A DNA stretch of 64,000 nt from Modestobacter versicolor (GTDB lineage: Bacteria; Actinomycetota; Actinomycetes; Mycobacteriales; Geodermatophilaceae), in assembly GCF_014195485.1 (NCBI RefSeq), contig NZ_JACIBU010000001.1:3038001-3102000 (forward strand), in the 5' to 3' direction. The notes beneath the pieces are model-generated. The model saw only the letters and a list, made by a program, of their open reading frames with translations. It did not search any database and had not been told where the DNA came from. The position numbers were made by a program, and so were the translations under genes. Below, piece by piece: positions 8,523 through 18,323 of the stretch; the stretch's first letter is position 1, and each line of letters opens with the position of its first letter.

Positions 8523-8556
8523 ACGAGGCCCCCTCCCGGCGGGGAAGGGGCCTCGT
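8523..8556. terminator. Hairpin terminator
   Basis: 15 bp stem with one mismatch (8523-8537 with 8542-8556), loop GGCG, downstream of the beta-helix gene (minus strand). It shares the CCCC(C)TTCCC/GGGAAGGGG core with the hairpin at 3675. Confidence 0.6.
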
Positions 8557-8578
8557 TCCGTGCGCTGACGGGGCAGGG

Positions 8579-9862
8579 TCAGCAGAGCCCGCCCGGGTTG
8601 CTGGTCGAGCAGAGGTTGTGCCGGATGACGATCCCCGGTCCGGCGGGTCCCAGGAACGGGTTCGCGGGCTCCCCCGGGGTCACGAAGATGTCGACCGGGG
8701 CGTTGTCGGCGAAGTGGTTGGCGGTCACCTCGACGTGCTCCACCGGCCCCGGTCCGGGAACGCCCTCCGGCAGGGTGCCCGGCGGTGGGGCGAAGGTGAC
8801 CAGGCTCAGGCCGCCCCCCGGGTAGTTGACCGGCGCCGCGCCGGCCGGGACGTTCGCGCGGTTGCCGGTCACCGTGTTGGCCCGGATGGTCACGTGGTCG
8901 GCGTTGGTGACCGACATCCCCACCCCCGACACGACCTGGCTGCCGTCGCGGCCGGCCAGGCAGTACCGGTTGTTGGCGACCGCGGCGTTGGCGGTGATCC
9001 GGAAGTCGCCGCCCTGGACGTTCCCCGTGGCGTCGGGCACCTCGGTGGCGGCGTCGTCGAACATGAGCACGCCGACGCAGTTGCCGGTGACCGTGTTGCC
9101 GGTGATCCGGCCGCCGCGGGACTCGCGGATGAAGATGCCCAGGTTGTAGCCCTGGACCCAGTTGGCCGTGATCCGGGCGTTCGCGCCGTTCGAGTCGCCG
9201 ATGCCGATCCCGCCGGTGCCGGCGTACCAGGGGGCCCCGCGGTCGACGCCCTTCTCCACGTTCGCGGCGATCCGGATGTTCGTGGAGGCCGCGGCGCTGA
9301 TGCCGTACCGCTCGTGGCCGGTGCCCGAGGTGGCGTGCACGTCGAAGCCGTTGGCCCCCCACGCGACGATCCCGTTGGCCGGGTGGTTGCGGGTGCTCAG
9401 CGAGGAGACCGTGACCGGGCCGTCGGGGTAGAGGAAGAACAGCCCCGAGACGTCGTCGGCCAGGGTCCTCGGGTTGCCCTCGGCGTCCGACCGCTCGTGC
9501 GCCTCCCAGCAGGGGTTCGTGGCCACCTCGGGCAGCGGTGCGGCCTGCCCCCAGTCGGGCCAGGTGATCGTCGTCCGCCCCATGCCCGCGCCGACGATCT
9601 TCAGCGCCTTGTGGTCGATGCAGACCGCCTCGGTGAAGGTGCCGGCACCGAGCCGGATCGTGTCGCCGGAGGCGGCCCGGTCGACCGCCGCCTGGATCGA
9701 CTCGCCGGGGTTGACGGTGTGGGTGCTGCCGCCGCGGGCGGCCGCGGTGCCCGCAGGCAGGGCGGCGAGCACGAGGGCCCCGGCCAGGACGACCACCCGG
9801 CTCCGGGAGCGCCATCGGCTCCTGCTGGTCCTGGCCGTGCTGGTGCTGCCGGTGGTGCGCAT
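8579..9862 (-). CDS. Secreted right-handed parallel beta-helix protein
   Basis: 427-residue protein. It begins with a Tat/Sec-like signal peptide: Arg/Ser-rich start, then VVVLAGALVLAALPAGTAAA, cleaved near AAARG. The mature part opens with STHTVNPGESIQAAVDRAASGD, the usual start of a pectate-lyase/NosD-like beta helix, and has many short turns of the type ITANxVxGNxxGI through residues 200-400. Four Cys are spread in the mature chain. Such proteins bind or cleave polysaccharide, but no lyase catalytic motif is evident. Start ATG 9862 follows GGGGAGGG; an ATG one codon upstream is possible. Confidence 0.85.
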   Translation of the reverse strand: MRTTGSTSTARTSRSRWRSRSRVVVLAGALVLAALPAGTAAARGGSTHTVNPGESIQAAVDRAASGDTIRLGAGTFTEAVCIDHKALKIVGAGMGRTTITWPDWGQAAPLPEVATNPCWEAHERSDAEGNPRTLADDVSGLFFLYPDGPVTVSSLSTRNHPANGIVAWGANGFDVHATSGTGHERYGISAAASTNIRIAANVEKGVDRGAPWYAGTGGIGIGDSNGANARITANWVQGYNLGIFIRESRGGRITGNTVTGNCVGVLMFDDAATEVPDATGNVQGGDFRITANAAVANNRYCLAGRDGSQVVSGVGMSVTNADHVTIRANTVTGNRANVPAGAAPVNYPGGGLSLVTFAPPPGTLPEGVPGPGPVEHVEVTANHFADNAPVDIFVTPGEPANPFLGPAGPGIVIRHNLCSTSNPGGLC

Positions 9863-10170
9863 CATCGCCCTCCCCGTTCGAGCCACGCTGGTCGACGAGC
9901 CGGTGCGGAGCTGACCTCGGCACCCGGTCCCTGGCGAGGACCACCCTGACCTGCGCGCCCGCCCAGGCCCAGCGGCCAGGAGTCGGCACCTCGGCCCGCC
10001 CGAGGTGGCAACCCCCGACCAGCGCCGTGGGCCGGGTACGACCTGGGGCGTGTGCCTGCACGACCGCCGGTGCGCGCCCGCGGCCCGGCCTCCCCCGCCC
10101 TGCGACCGATTCGGCCGCGACCTCCCGGGACGACGTCGACAGCGTGTGGCCACCGGAGCACAGTCCGGCC
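9863..10170. other. Intergenic region between divergent genes
   Basis: 308 bp without a convincing gene. It must carry the promoters of the beta-helix gene and of the ABC exporter operon. I see only a short GC-rich hairpin (CCTCGG..CCGAGG near 9985-10008) and no clear operator. Confidence 0.5.
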
Positions 10171-11153
<983 letters not shown>

Positions 11154-11157
<4 letters not shown>

Positions 11158-12041
11158 GCGCGGCGACGATCGCGCGGCCGGCGCCGCGCCGGGCCGCCGG
11201 GTCGCTCGGGGCGATGGTGACCGCCGAGCTGGGCAAGCTGCTGCGGCGGCCGGCGACCTGGGTGCTGCTGGGGCTGTGGCCGTCGCTGCAGCTGGTGTTC
11301 AGCACCGTCATCCCCTTCGTCAGCTACCGGCGCGGCGCCTCCTACGAGGGCAGCCCGCCGGAGGAGCTGCTGGCGGGCACGCTGCCCGACCGGCTGGTGG
11401 AGAACAGCCTGTCCGGGCTCCCGCTGTTCGGTGGCGCCCTGCTGCTCACCCTGGGCGCGCTGCTGGCCGGCAGCGAGTACGGCTGGGGGACGCTGAAGAC
11501 CCTGCTCGGCCAGGGCCCCCGCCGGACGCAGGTCCTCGCCGCCCAGCTGCTCGCGCTGCTCGTGGTGCTCGCCGGGGCGGTGCTGGTGAGCTTCCTGGTC
11601 ACCGGGTGCGTCAGCGGGCTGATCGCCGCCGGCGAGTCCGCGCCGGCCGACTGGCCCTCGGCCGGCCGGCTCGCCCGGGGCCTCGGCGGCGGCCTGCTCA
11701 TCGCCGCCACCTGGGGGGCGCTCGGCGTGCTGCTGGGCACCGCGCTGCGCAGCACCGCCCTGCCGATCGGGCTCGGGCTGGTGTGGGTGCTGGCCGTGGA
11801 GAACCTGGTGGTCAACGTGGCCGCGCCGCTGCTGGGGTTCTTCGATGCCGCCCAGGCCGCGCTGCCCGGGGTGAACGCCGGCTCGCTGGTCGCGGCGCTG
11901 GCCGGCGAGCAGGCGACGCTGCGCACCCCCGGCGTGGCCGCGATCGTCGACGGGACGCAGGCGGCCTGGGTGCTGGGCGGCTTCCTGCTCCTGTTCACCG
12001 CGCTCACCGGCCTGCTGCTGGCCCGGCGCGACGTCGTGTGA
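11154..12041 (+). CDS. ABC-2 type permease
   Basis: 295-residue membrane protein with about six hydrophobic segments (TWVLLGLWPSLQLVF, LPLFGGALLLTLGALLAG, LLALLVVLAGAVLVSFLV, GGGLLIAATWGALGVLLG, LPIGLGLVWVLAVENLVV, AWVLGGFLLLFTALTGLLL). It begins at GTG 11154, inside the stop of the ATPase gene. Together they form a two-subunit exporter. The substrate could be a drug, lipid or pigment precursor; sequence alone does not say. Convergent with the next regulator, 16 bp away. Confidence 0.88.
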
Positions 12042-12057
12042 GGGGCGGCCCCGGCCG

Positions 12058-12873
12058 CTAGGCGGCCGGGGAGTGGTCGCGGTTGACCAGGATGGCCAGC
12101 TGCGTGCGGGTGCGCACCTCCAGCCGGCGCATCACCGCGGTGAGGTGGCTCTTCACCGTCGCCGGGCTCAGGAACAGCCGGCGGGCGATCTCCTCGTTGC
12201 TCAGGCCCTGCGCCACCAGCGCGGCCACCTCGCGCTGCCGCTCGGTGAGCCGGTCCAGGGCCCGGCGCTCGGGGGAGACCTGGGCGCCGTCGCCGGTCAG
12301 GTAGGTGACCAGCTGGGTGGTGACCGTGGAGTCCAGCGCCGCCTCGTGCCGGGCCAGCGCCCGGACCGCCTCGACCAGGCGCTGCGCGGCGGCGCGGCGG
12401 GGCAGGAAGCCCCGCACGCCGGCCTGCAGCACGTCGACGAGCGCCGCCCGGTTGCCGGCGCAGGACTCGGCCAGCACCAGCACGGCCGTCCCGCGCTGGC
12501 ACAGCTCCCGCAGCAGCGGCAGGGTGGCGCCGCCCACCAGCCCCTGCCGGACGACGACGACCTGCGTGCCGGGGCGCTCGGCCACCGCGAGCGCCTCCTC
12601 GAGGTCGGCGGTCTCGGCCACCACGGCGATGTCGGGCTGGGCCTCGAACACCGCGCGCAGCCCGAGCCGGAAGACCTCCTGGTCCTCGCAGAGCAGCACC
12701 TGCACCAGCGGTCGCGGCGGCCGGCTCGCGCAGGGCTGCAGGACGTTCGGTGACCGCCGTTGCTCCGGCACCCGGGCCACGTCGTGGAGGAGGGCGCGTG
12801 CCCTCGGCTCCTCCGACGGGCGCAGCTGCAGGCCGCGGTGGCCCGGATCCGTCCCTACGTCGTCGCTGCCCAT
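12058..12873 (-). CDS. NarL/LuxR-type regulator with Asp-less receiver domain (1)
   Basis: 271 residues: disordered leader (1-55), receiver-like domain (about 56-175), LuxR-type HTH (about 205-265, LTERQREVAALVAQGLSNEEIARR...VKSHL). The receiver keeps the acidic pair (E63, D64), but the strand that should end in the phosphorylated Asp reads QVVVVRQGLVGG, with Arg/Gln at 109-110. The conserved Lys is replaced in GFLPRR. So conventional phosphorylation is unlikely, as in the aspartate-less regulators of several Streptomyces antibiotic clusters, which respond to ligands instead. ATG 12873 follows GGGGAG. Likely regulator of the adjacent polyketide operon, by position. Confidence 0.88.
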   Translation of the reverse strand: MGSDDVGTDPGHRGLQLRPSEEPRARALLHDVARVPEQRRSPNVLQPCASRPPRPLVQVLLCEDQEVFRLGLRAVFEAQPDIAVVAETADLEEALAVAERPGTQVVVVRQGLVGGATLPLLRELCQRGTAVLVLAESCAGNRAALVDVLQAGVRGFLPRRAAAQRLVEAVRALARHEAALDSTVTTQLVTYLTGDGAQVSPERRALDRLTERQREVAALVAQGLSNEEIARRLFLSPATVKSHLTAVMRRLEVRTRTQLAILVNRDHSPAA

Positions 12874-13033
12874 GCGGACTCCCCTGCTCCGCCCCGTGAC
12901 GCAGCCCATCCACCGCCCCGGGGGCCGGCGGATCGCGGTCCGCTCGTCCCTGAGCTGACGGTGATTGCGCTGCACAGACGGTAGCGGACGATTCAGTGCG
13001 GATGACAGTCGTCTCCCACATTTCGCACAGCCT

Positions 13034-13053
13034 GCGCACAGAGCCCTGTGCGC
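13034..13053. promoter_or_regulatory. Perfect inverted repeat between the two regulators
   Basis: GCGCACAG-agcc-CTGTGCGC, 8 bp arms with a 4 bp loop, 16 bp downstream of the second regulator's stop and 160 bp upstream of the first regulator's start. It may terminate the second gene or act as an operator for the first. Confidence 0.45.
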
Positions 13054-13069
13054 CGTGCTGCGCCGCGGC

Positions 13070-13846
13070 TCAGCCGGCCGGGCCCTCCCCCCGGGCCAGG
13101 CCGGTGGCCCGGTGGAACTGGATGGCCAGCTGCGTCCGGTCGCGCAGCCCCAGGCGCCGCAGCGCCACGGTGATGTGGCCCTTCACGGTGGCCCGGCTGA
13201 CGTCGAGCCGCTCGGCGATCTCGGCGTTGGTCAGGCCCTCGGCGACCAGCCGGGACACCGCCATCTGCCGCGCGGTGAGCGCGCCGCTGAAGGCCGACCG
13301 CGCGCCGTCGGCGTGCCGGGGCGTGTCGTCCAGCCGGTGCAGCAGCTCGCCGGTCGCGGCCTCGTCCAGCACCGTCTCCCCCTGCGCCACCGCACGCACC
13401 CCGTCGACCAGGCGCTGCGGGCTCACCGTGGTGTGCACGTACCCGCTGGCGCCGGCCTGCAGCGCGTCGACCAGGTCGCTGCCGGCACCGGGCTCGCCGA
13501 GCAGCACCACCCGCACGCCCATCCCGGTCAGGGACCGCACCAGGCCCTGCACGACCGGTCCCCAGACCCCCAGGCCGACCACCGTGACGTCGGGCCGGGT
13601 CCGGGTGGCGAGCTCGAGCGCCTCCGCCGCGTCCTCCGCCTCGCCGACGACGAGGAGGTCCGGCGCGCGGAGCAGGACCGCGCGCACGCCGTGCCGCAGC
13701 ACCTCGTGGTCGTCGCAGACGAGGACCCGGACAGCCGCCCGGGCGGCCGGGCCGCCGGCGGGCACGGCGGGGGCGGTGCCGGGCAGGCCGGCACGCACGC
13801 CGGGCGAGGCCTGGTCGGCCATGCCGAGGTACGCGTCGCCGGCCAT
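13070..13846 (-). CDS. NarL/LuxR-type regulator with Asp-less receiver domain (2)
   Basis: 258 residues with the same design as its neighbour: receiver-like domain (about 38-160) and C-terminal LuxR HTH (LTARQMAVSRLVAEGLTNAEIAERL...VKGHITVALRRLGL). The acidic pair D45-D46 is present, but the phospho-acceptor site reads DVTVVGLGVWG, with Gly at position 91, and the conserved Lys is absent in GYVHTT. It is therefore a second aspartate-less receiver. ATG 13846 follows GGAGAAGGGG. It is divergent from the polyketide operon across a 375 bp region with three related palindromes, so it is the prime candidate for pathway control. Confidence 0.88.
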   Translation of the reverse strand: MAGDAYLGMADQASPGVRAGLPGTAPAVPAGGPAARAAVRVLVCDDHEVLRHGVRAVLLRAPDLLVVGEAEDAAEALELATRTRPDVTVVGLGVWGPVVQGLVRSLTGMGVRVVLLGEPGAGSDLVDALQAGASGYVHTTVSPQRLVDGVRAVAQGETVLDEAATGELLHRLDDTPRHADGARSAFSGALTARQMAVSRLVAEGLTNAEIAERLDVSRATVKGHITVALRRLGLRDRTQLAIQFHRATGLARGEGPAG

Positions 13847-14221
13847 GGGCCCCTTCTCCGCTCCGGACAGGCCGCGTGGACCGAGCCCGATCAGTTCCGG
13901 TAGTCGGAAGCTAGGGGATCGCGCTGGTCGGGCGCCACACCTCCCCGCGCGTCGCACCCGATCCGGACCAGGGTTCATACCCGGGTAGGGGGTCCGGCCG
14001 CCCGGGGAACGGGGCGGGCCACCCCGGGTGGGGGAGCCCTGCGCCGGAGGGCGGACCGGACCACGCGGACCGGTGGGCGCCGACCGCTCCCTCCGGTGGG
14101 GGCGTGCCCCCGACCCCACCCCCGGGTGGCCGCCGGAACCGTCCGTCCGGCCGATGCCCGGCCCTGCACCGCCGCCCTAGCGTCGACGGCGTCCGACGGT
14201 CCCGCCAGCGCAGGAGCAGCC
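13847..14221. promoter_or_regulatory. 375 bp control region with three related palindromes
   Basis: No gene. It separates the second Asp-less regulator from the polyketide operon. Three palindromes share ACCC..GGGT arms: TACCCGGGTA (13978-13987), CCACCC-C-GGGTGG (14019-14031) and CCACCC-CC-GGGTGG (14116-14129). Iterated copies in a divergent promoter region suggest binding sites for the pathway regulator(s). The GC-richness of the area makes chance palindromes more likely, so this is a moderate call. Confidence 0.5.
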
Positions 14222-14548
14222 GTGCACGAGACGATGATCATCGCGAAGATGGCCCCGGGCGACGCCGACGAGGTCGCCGCCGTCTTCGGCCGCCACGACG
14301 CGACGTCGGTGCCCCACGAGATCGGGGTGCGGCAGCGGTCGCTGTACCAGTTCCACGGCCTCTACGTGCACCTGATCGGCTTCGACCGGCCGGCCCCCGA
14401 GGCGATGCGGATCGCGCAGTCGCTGCCGGCCTTCCGCGCCGTCAGCGAGGACCTCGCGCCCTACATCGAGGCCTACGACCCGAACTGGCGCTCACCGCAG
14501 GACGCGATGGCGCGCCGCTTCTACCACTGGACGTCCTCGCCCGAGTGA
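14222..14548 (+). CDS. TcmI-family type II polyketide cyclase
   Basis: 108-residue protein with the TcmI/WhiE-VII cyclase pattern: HETMIIAKMAPGDADEVAAVF, then RQRSLYQFHGLYVHLIGF, and a C-terminal AMARRFYHW. These small dimeric alpha+beta-barrel enzymes close late rings of aromatic polyketides. GTG 14222 has AGGAG at the right spacing. It is the first gene of the polyketide operon, 31 bp upstream of the carboxyltransferase gene. The family assignment is strong; which ring it closes is not visible. Confidence 0.93.
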   Translation: MHETMIIAKMAPGDADEVAAVFGRHDATSVPHEIGVRQRSLYQFHGLYVHLIGFDRPAPEAMRIAQSLPAFRAVSEDLAPYIEAYDPNWRSPQDAMARRFYHWTSSPE

Positions 14549-14579
14549 GGCTCCGACAGCACCCGGTTGAGAGGCAGCC

Positions 14580-16319
14580 ATGACGCGTTCCCCGATGACC
14601 ACCCCAGGTGTGCCGGCCCCGCCCGGGCAGGCGGGCTGGACCGCCTGCCCGGCCTGCGGCTGGCTGCTCTACCGCAAGCGGCTGGAACGGGACCTGCACG
14701 TCTGCCCGGAGTGCGACGAGCACCTCCGGCTCGACGCCCGCACCCGGATCGACCAGCTCACCGACCCGGGCAGCTTCACCGAGACGGTCGCCCCCTGCCG
14801 CGACTCCGACCCGCTCGCCTTCACCGACCTGCGGCCCTACGCCGACCGCGTCCGGGACGCCGCCCGGCGCTCGGGCGAGTCCGAGGCGGTCGTCGCGGGC
14901 ACGGCCTCGATCGGCGGCTTCCCCGTCGTCCTGGCGGTCATGGACTTCGGCTTCCTCGGCGGCAGCATGGGCGTGGAGGTGGGGCGCCGGGTCGGCGGAG
15001 CGGCCGCGCTGGCCCTCGCGCAGGGCCTGCCGCTGGTCACCGTCTGCGCGAGCGGGGGCGCCCGGATGCAGGAGGGCGTGTTCTCGCTGTTCCAGATGGC
15101 CCGGGTGAGCGAGGCCTTCGGCCGGCTGCGCGAGGCCGGGCTGCTCTCGGTCTGCGTGCTCACCGACCCGACCTACGGCGGGGTCTCCGCCTCGTTCGCC
15201 ACGCTCGGCTCGGTCCTGGTCGCCGAGCGGGGGGCGCACGTGGGCTTCGCCGGCCCGCGGGTGGTGCAGGAGACCATCCGCGCCGAGCTCCCCCGCGACT
15301 TCCAGACCGCGGAGTTCCTGCTGGCCCACGGCCTGGTCGACCGGGTGGAGACCCGGGCCGAGCTGCGGCCGCTGCTGGTCCGGCTGCTCGCCCTGCACGA
15401 CCGGACCCGCGTCCCCGACGTGCGCGCCCGGGCGGCGGAGGCCGGCACCGACGACGCGGACCCGACCGGGTGGCTCGGCGACGACGACCCCTGGGACGTC
15501 GTCCAGCGGGCCCGGGTGGTCGACCGGCCGACCACGCTGGACTACCTGCACACCGCCTTCGACGACTTCGTGGAGCTGCACGGCGACCGGGCCTGCGCCG
15601 ACGACCCGGCGGTGGTCGGCGGGATCGCGGCCATCGGCGGCCACCGGGTGGTGGTGGTCGGGCAGGAGAAGGGGCACTCGGTCCGCGAGCGGGTGGCCCA
15701 CCACTTCGGCATGCCGCACCCGGAGGGCTACCGCAAGGCCCTGCGCCTGCTCGGCCACGCGGAGGCGCACGGGATGCCGGTCGTCACCCTGGTCGACACC
15801 CCCGGGGCGCACCCCGGCCCGGAGGCCGAGGAGCACGGCCAGTCGCACGCGATCGCCGAGATCATCATGCGCAGCAGCCGGCTGCGGGTCCCGGTCGTGG
15901 CGGTGGTGACCGGCGAGGGCGGCAGCGGTGGAGCGCTCGCCCTGTGCACCTCGGACCGGCTGCTGGTGCTGGAGAACGCCTACCTCTCGGTGATCAGCCC
16001 CGAGGGGTGCGCGGCCATCCTGTGGCGGACCGCCGGCGCCGCGCCCACGGCGGCCCGGGCCATGCGCCTGGGCGCCGGCCACCTCTACCGGTCGGGCATC
16101 GCCACCTCCGTCGTCCCCGAACCGCCCGGCGGCGCCCACACCGACCCGGCGGCGGCGGCCCGGCACCTCCGGGCGGCGCTGCTCCGCGAGCTCGACGAGC
16201 TCGCCGGGTGCGACGTGGAGACGCTGCTGGCGGCCCGGTCACGCCGGTTGTCCGGTCTGGACGGCGAGGGCGCGCGGCCGGTCCGCGCGCTGCAGCCGGT
16301 GCTCCCGGGGAGGTCCTGA
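14580..16319 (+). CDS. accDA: Acetyl-CoA carboxylase carboxyltransferase, AccD-AccA fusion
   Basis: 579 residues. An AccD half begins with a C4 zinc ribbon (CPAC at 23-26, CPEC at 42-45) and runs to about 275 (CASGGARMQEG, VLTDPTYGG). An AccA half runs from about 315 to the end (DDFVELHGDR, GHEKG-like GQEKGHS, TLVDTPGAHPGPEAEE, GEGGSGGALAL). It transfers carboxyl from biotin to acetyl-CoA to give malonyl-CoA. A multi-subunit bacterial/plastid-type ACC is unusual for an actinobacterium, where fused AccA3 plus AccD is the rule; here it sits inside a polyketide operon, presumably as a dedicated extender supply. SD GAGAGG precedes ATG 14580; accB starts 1 bp after its stop. Confidence 0.93.
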   Translation: MTRSPMTTPGVPAPPGQAGWTACPACGWLLYRKRLERDLHVCPECDEHLRLDARTRIDQLTDPGSFTETVAPCRDSDPLAFTDLRPYADRVRDAARRSGESEAVVAGTASIGGFPVVLAVMDFGFLGGSMGVEVGRRVGGAAALALAQGLPLVTVCASGGARMQEGVFSLFQMARVSEAFGRLREAGLLSVCVLTDPTYGGVSASFATLGSVLVAERGAHVGFAGPRVVQETIRAELPRDFQTAEFLLAHGLVDRVETRAELRPLLVRLLALHDRTRVPDVRARAAEAGTDDADPTGWLGDDDPWDVVQRARVVDRPTTLDYLHTAFDDFVELHGDRACADDPAVVGGIAAIGGHRVVVVGQEKGHSVRERVAHHFGMPHPEGYRKALRLLGHAEAHGMPVVTLVDTPGAHPGPEAEEHGQSHAIAEIIMRSSRLRVPVVAVVTGEGGSGGALALCTSDRLLVLENAYLSVISPEGCAAILWRTAGAAPTAARAMRLGAGHLYRSGIATSVVPEPPGGAHTDPAAAARHLRAALLRELDELAGCDVETLLAARSRRLSGLDGEGARPVRALQPVLPGRS

Positions 16320-16320
16320 C

Positions 16321-16833
16321 GTGTCCCCCGGTGAGCTCGCCCCCCGCGCGGCCGTCAACGGCGTGCCCGCGCCGGCCGAGGAGCGCACCCGGACGCTCAG
16401 CGACGAGGTGGTGCAGCTGGCCCGCACCCTGCCCGGGGACCTGCGCCGGCTGACCGTCCGCAGCGGCGACGAGACGATCGAGGTCGAGTGGGCGCCGGAC
16501 GACCGCGGCGCGGAGGGGGCGGTGCGCGCGCCCCGGACGAGCACCGCGACCGCGGACGACCCACCCGGCGTCCCGCCCGACGTCGTCACCGTCTGCGCCC
16601 CGCTGGTCGGCACCTTCTACGCGGGACCCTCGCCCGACGCCGGCCCGTTCGTGCGCGTCGGTGACGCCGTCGAGCCCGGCCAGACCCTCGGGATCGTCGA
16701 GGCGATGAAGCTGATGAACCCGATCGTCGCCGAGGAGGCGGGCGTGGTCAGCGAGGTCCTGGTCGGCGACGCGGAGTCCGTCGAGTACGGGCAGGTCCTG
16801 CTGCACCTGCGCCCCGCCGGGGGGCCGCGGTGA
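16321..16833 (+). CDS. accB: Biotin carboxyl carrier protein (AccB)
   Basis: 170 residues from GTG 16321: helical N-terminal part, acidic/Pro linker (60-85), then the biotinyl domain ending with the biotin motif EAMKLMNP; Lys130 is the biotin attachment site. The APLVGTFYAGPSP thumb region is the standard AccB form. It carries CO2 between AccC and the AccDA fusion. The gene starts 1 bp after accDA and overlaps accC by GTGA, so the three subunits are translated together. In many actinobacteria BCCP is fused to BC; here it is free. Confidence 0.95.
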   Translation: MSPGELAPRAAVNGVPAPAEERTRTLSDEVVQLARTLPGDLRRLTVRSGDETIEVEWAPDDRGAEGAVRAPRTSTATADDPPGVPPDVVTVCAPLVGTFYAGPSPDAGPFVRVGDAVEPGQTLGIVEAMKLMNPIVAEEAGVVSEVLVGDAESVEYGQVLLHLRPAGGPR

Positions 16834-18323
16834 TCAGCCGGCTGCTCATCGCCAACCGCGGTGAGATCGCCGTCCGGATCGCCCGGGCCTGCCGGGAGCT
16901 CGGCATCGAGGTCGTCGCCGCCTGCTCCACCCCCGACCGGCACTCCGCGGTCGTGGAGATGGCCGACGAGGCGGTGCACATCGGCCCGCCCGCGCCACGG
17001 CACAGCTACCTGCACGTGCCCAACCTCATCGAGGCGGCGCTGCGCACCGGCGCGGACGCCGTCCACCCCGGTTACGGCTTCCTCTCCGAGGACCCGGACT
17101 TCGCCGAGATCTGCGAGATGGAGGGGCTGACCTTCGTCGGTCCGCCCCCGGAGGTCATGCAGCAGATGGGCAACAAGGCGACCGCGCGCCGGCTGATGGC
17201 CGACGCGGGCCTGCCGCTGCTGCCCGGGGTGGTCGAGCCGGTGCGGACGGCGGAGGAGGGCCGGGCGATCGCCGACGAGATCGGCTACCCGGTGATCATC
17301 AAGGCCGCCGCGGGCGGCGGTGGCCGCGGGATGACCGTGGTGCGCGCGCCCGCGGAGTTCGCCGACGCCTTCACCGCGACCCGGGCGGTCGCCCGCGCGG
17401 TCTTCCGCGACCCGGCCGTCTACGTGGAGCGGTACCTGACCCGGGCCCGGCACGTGGAGGTGCAGGTGCTCTGCGACGGCCACGGCGCCGGGATCCACCT
17501 GGGCGAGCGGGACTGCTCCCTGCAGCGGCGGCACCAGAAGCTGCTCGAGGAGGGCCCGGCCGGCCACCTCACCCCCCGGCAGCGCGCCGAGCTGGGCGCG
17601 CTGGCGGTGCGCGGGGCGCTCTCCGTCGGGTTCACCGGCGCGGGCACGGTCGAGTTCCTGGTCGACGACGCCGGCGCGTACTTCATGGAGATGAACGCCC
17701 GGATCCAGGTCGAGCACCCGGTCACCGAGGTGCTCACCGGGGTCGACCTGGTGCGCGAGCAGCTGCTGGTCGCCGGTGGCCGGCGGCTGCAGCTGCGACA
17801 GGAGGACGTCGTGACCCGCGGCGCCGCGATCGAGTGCCGGATCAACGCCGAGGACCCCACCCGCGGGTTCGCCCCCGCCCCCGGGCACCTCGACGTGCTG
17901 CGGCCCCCGGGCGGCCCGTGGACCCGCTTCGACACCGGCTACCGGCAGGGCGACGACGTCAGCCCGCACTACGACTCGCTGCTGGGCAAGCTCGTGGTCT
18001 GGGCGCCCGACCGGGACCAGGCGATCCGCCGGATGGACCGGGCGCTGGCCGAGCTGCGGGTCGAGGGCCCGGGCCTGCGCACCACCACCGCGCTGCAGCG
18101 GGCCCTGCTGCGGCACCCCGACGTGCGCGCCGACTGCCACGACATCGAGTTCCTCGACCGCTGCCTGCCCGACCTGCTGGTCGAGGCCACCGCTCTCAGC
18201 GCGACGCCCACGGCCACCCTGCCCGCCCCGCGCGGCCCCCTGCAGCTCGTGCCCGCCCCGTCCGACCAGGACTGGCCGGGACCCCTCGCCCACGCACCGC
18301 TCACGGAAGGAACACCGCCATGA
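16830..18323 (+). CDS. accC: Biotin carboxylase (AccC)
   Basis: 497 residues, the size of a stand-alone biotin carboxylase with a short Pro-rich tail. ISRLLIANRGEIAVRIARACRELGI opens the N-terminal domain. The ATP-grasp Gly-rich loop is KAAAGGGGRGM (about 156-166), active-site residues lie in EMNARIQVEHPVTE (about 287-300), and INAEDP follows. It carboxylates biotin on AccB using ATP and bicarbonate. GTG 16830 overlaps the accB stop and its own stop overlaps the ACP start (ATGA), tying carboxylation to chain assembly. Confidence 0.95.
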   Translation: MISRLLIANRGEIAVRIARACRELGIEVVAACSTPDRHSAVVEMADEAVHIGPPAPRHSYLHVPNLIEAALRTGADAVHPGYGFLSEDPDFAEICEMEGLTFVGPPPEVMQQMGNKATARRLMADAGLPLLPGVVEPVRTAEEGRAIADEIGYPVIIKAAAGGGGRGMTVVRAPAEFADAFTATRAVARAVFRDPAVYVERYLTRARHVEVQVLCDGHGAGIHLGERDCSLQRRHQKLLEEGPAGHLTPRQRAELGALAVRGALSVGFTGAGTVEFLVDDAGAYFMEMNARIQVEHPVTEVLTGVDLVREQLLVAGGRRLQLRQEDVVTRGAAIECRINAEDPTRGFAPAPGHLDVLRPPGGPWTRFDTGYRQGDDVSPHYDSLLGKLVVWAPDRDQAIRRMDRALAELRVEGPGLRTTTALQRALLRHPDVRADCHDIEFLDRCLPDLLVEATALSATPTATLPAPRGPLQLVPAPSDQDWPGPLAHAPLTEGTPP

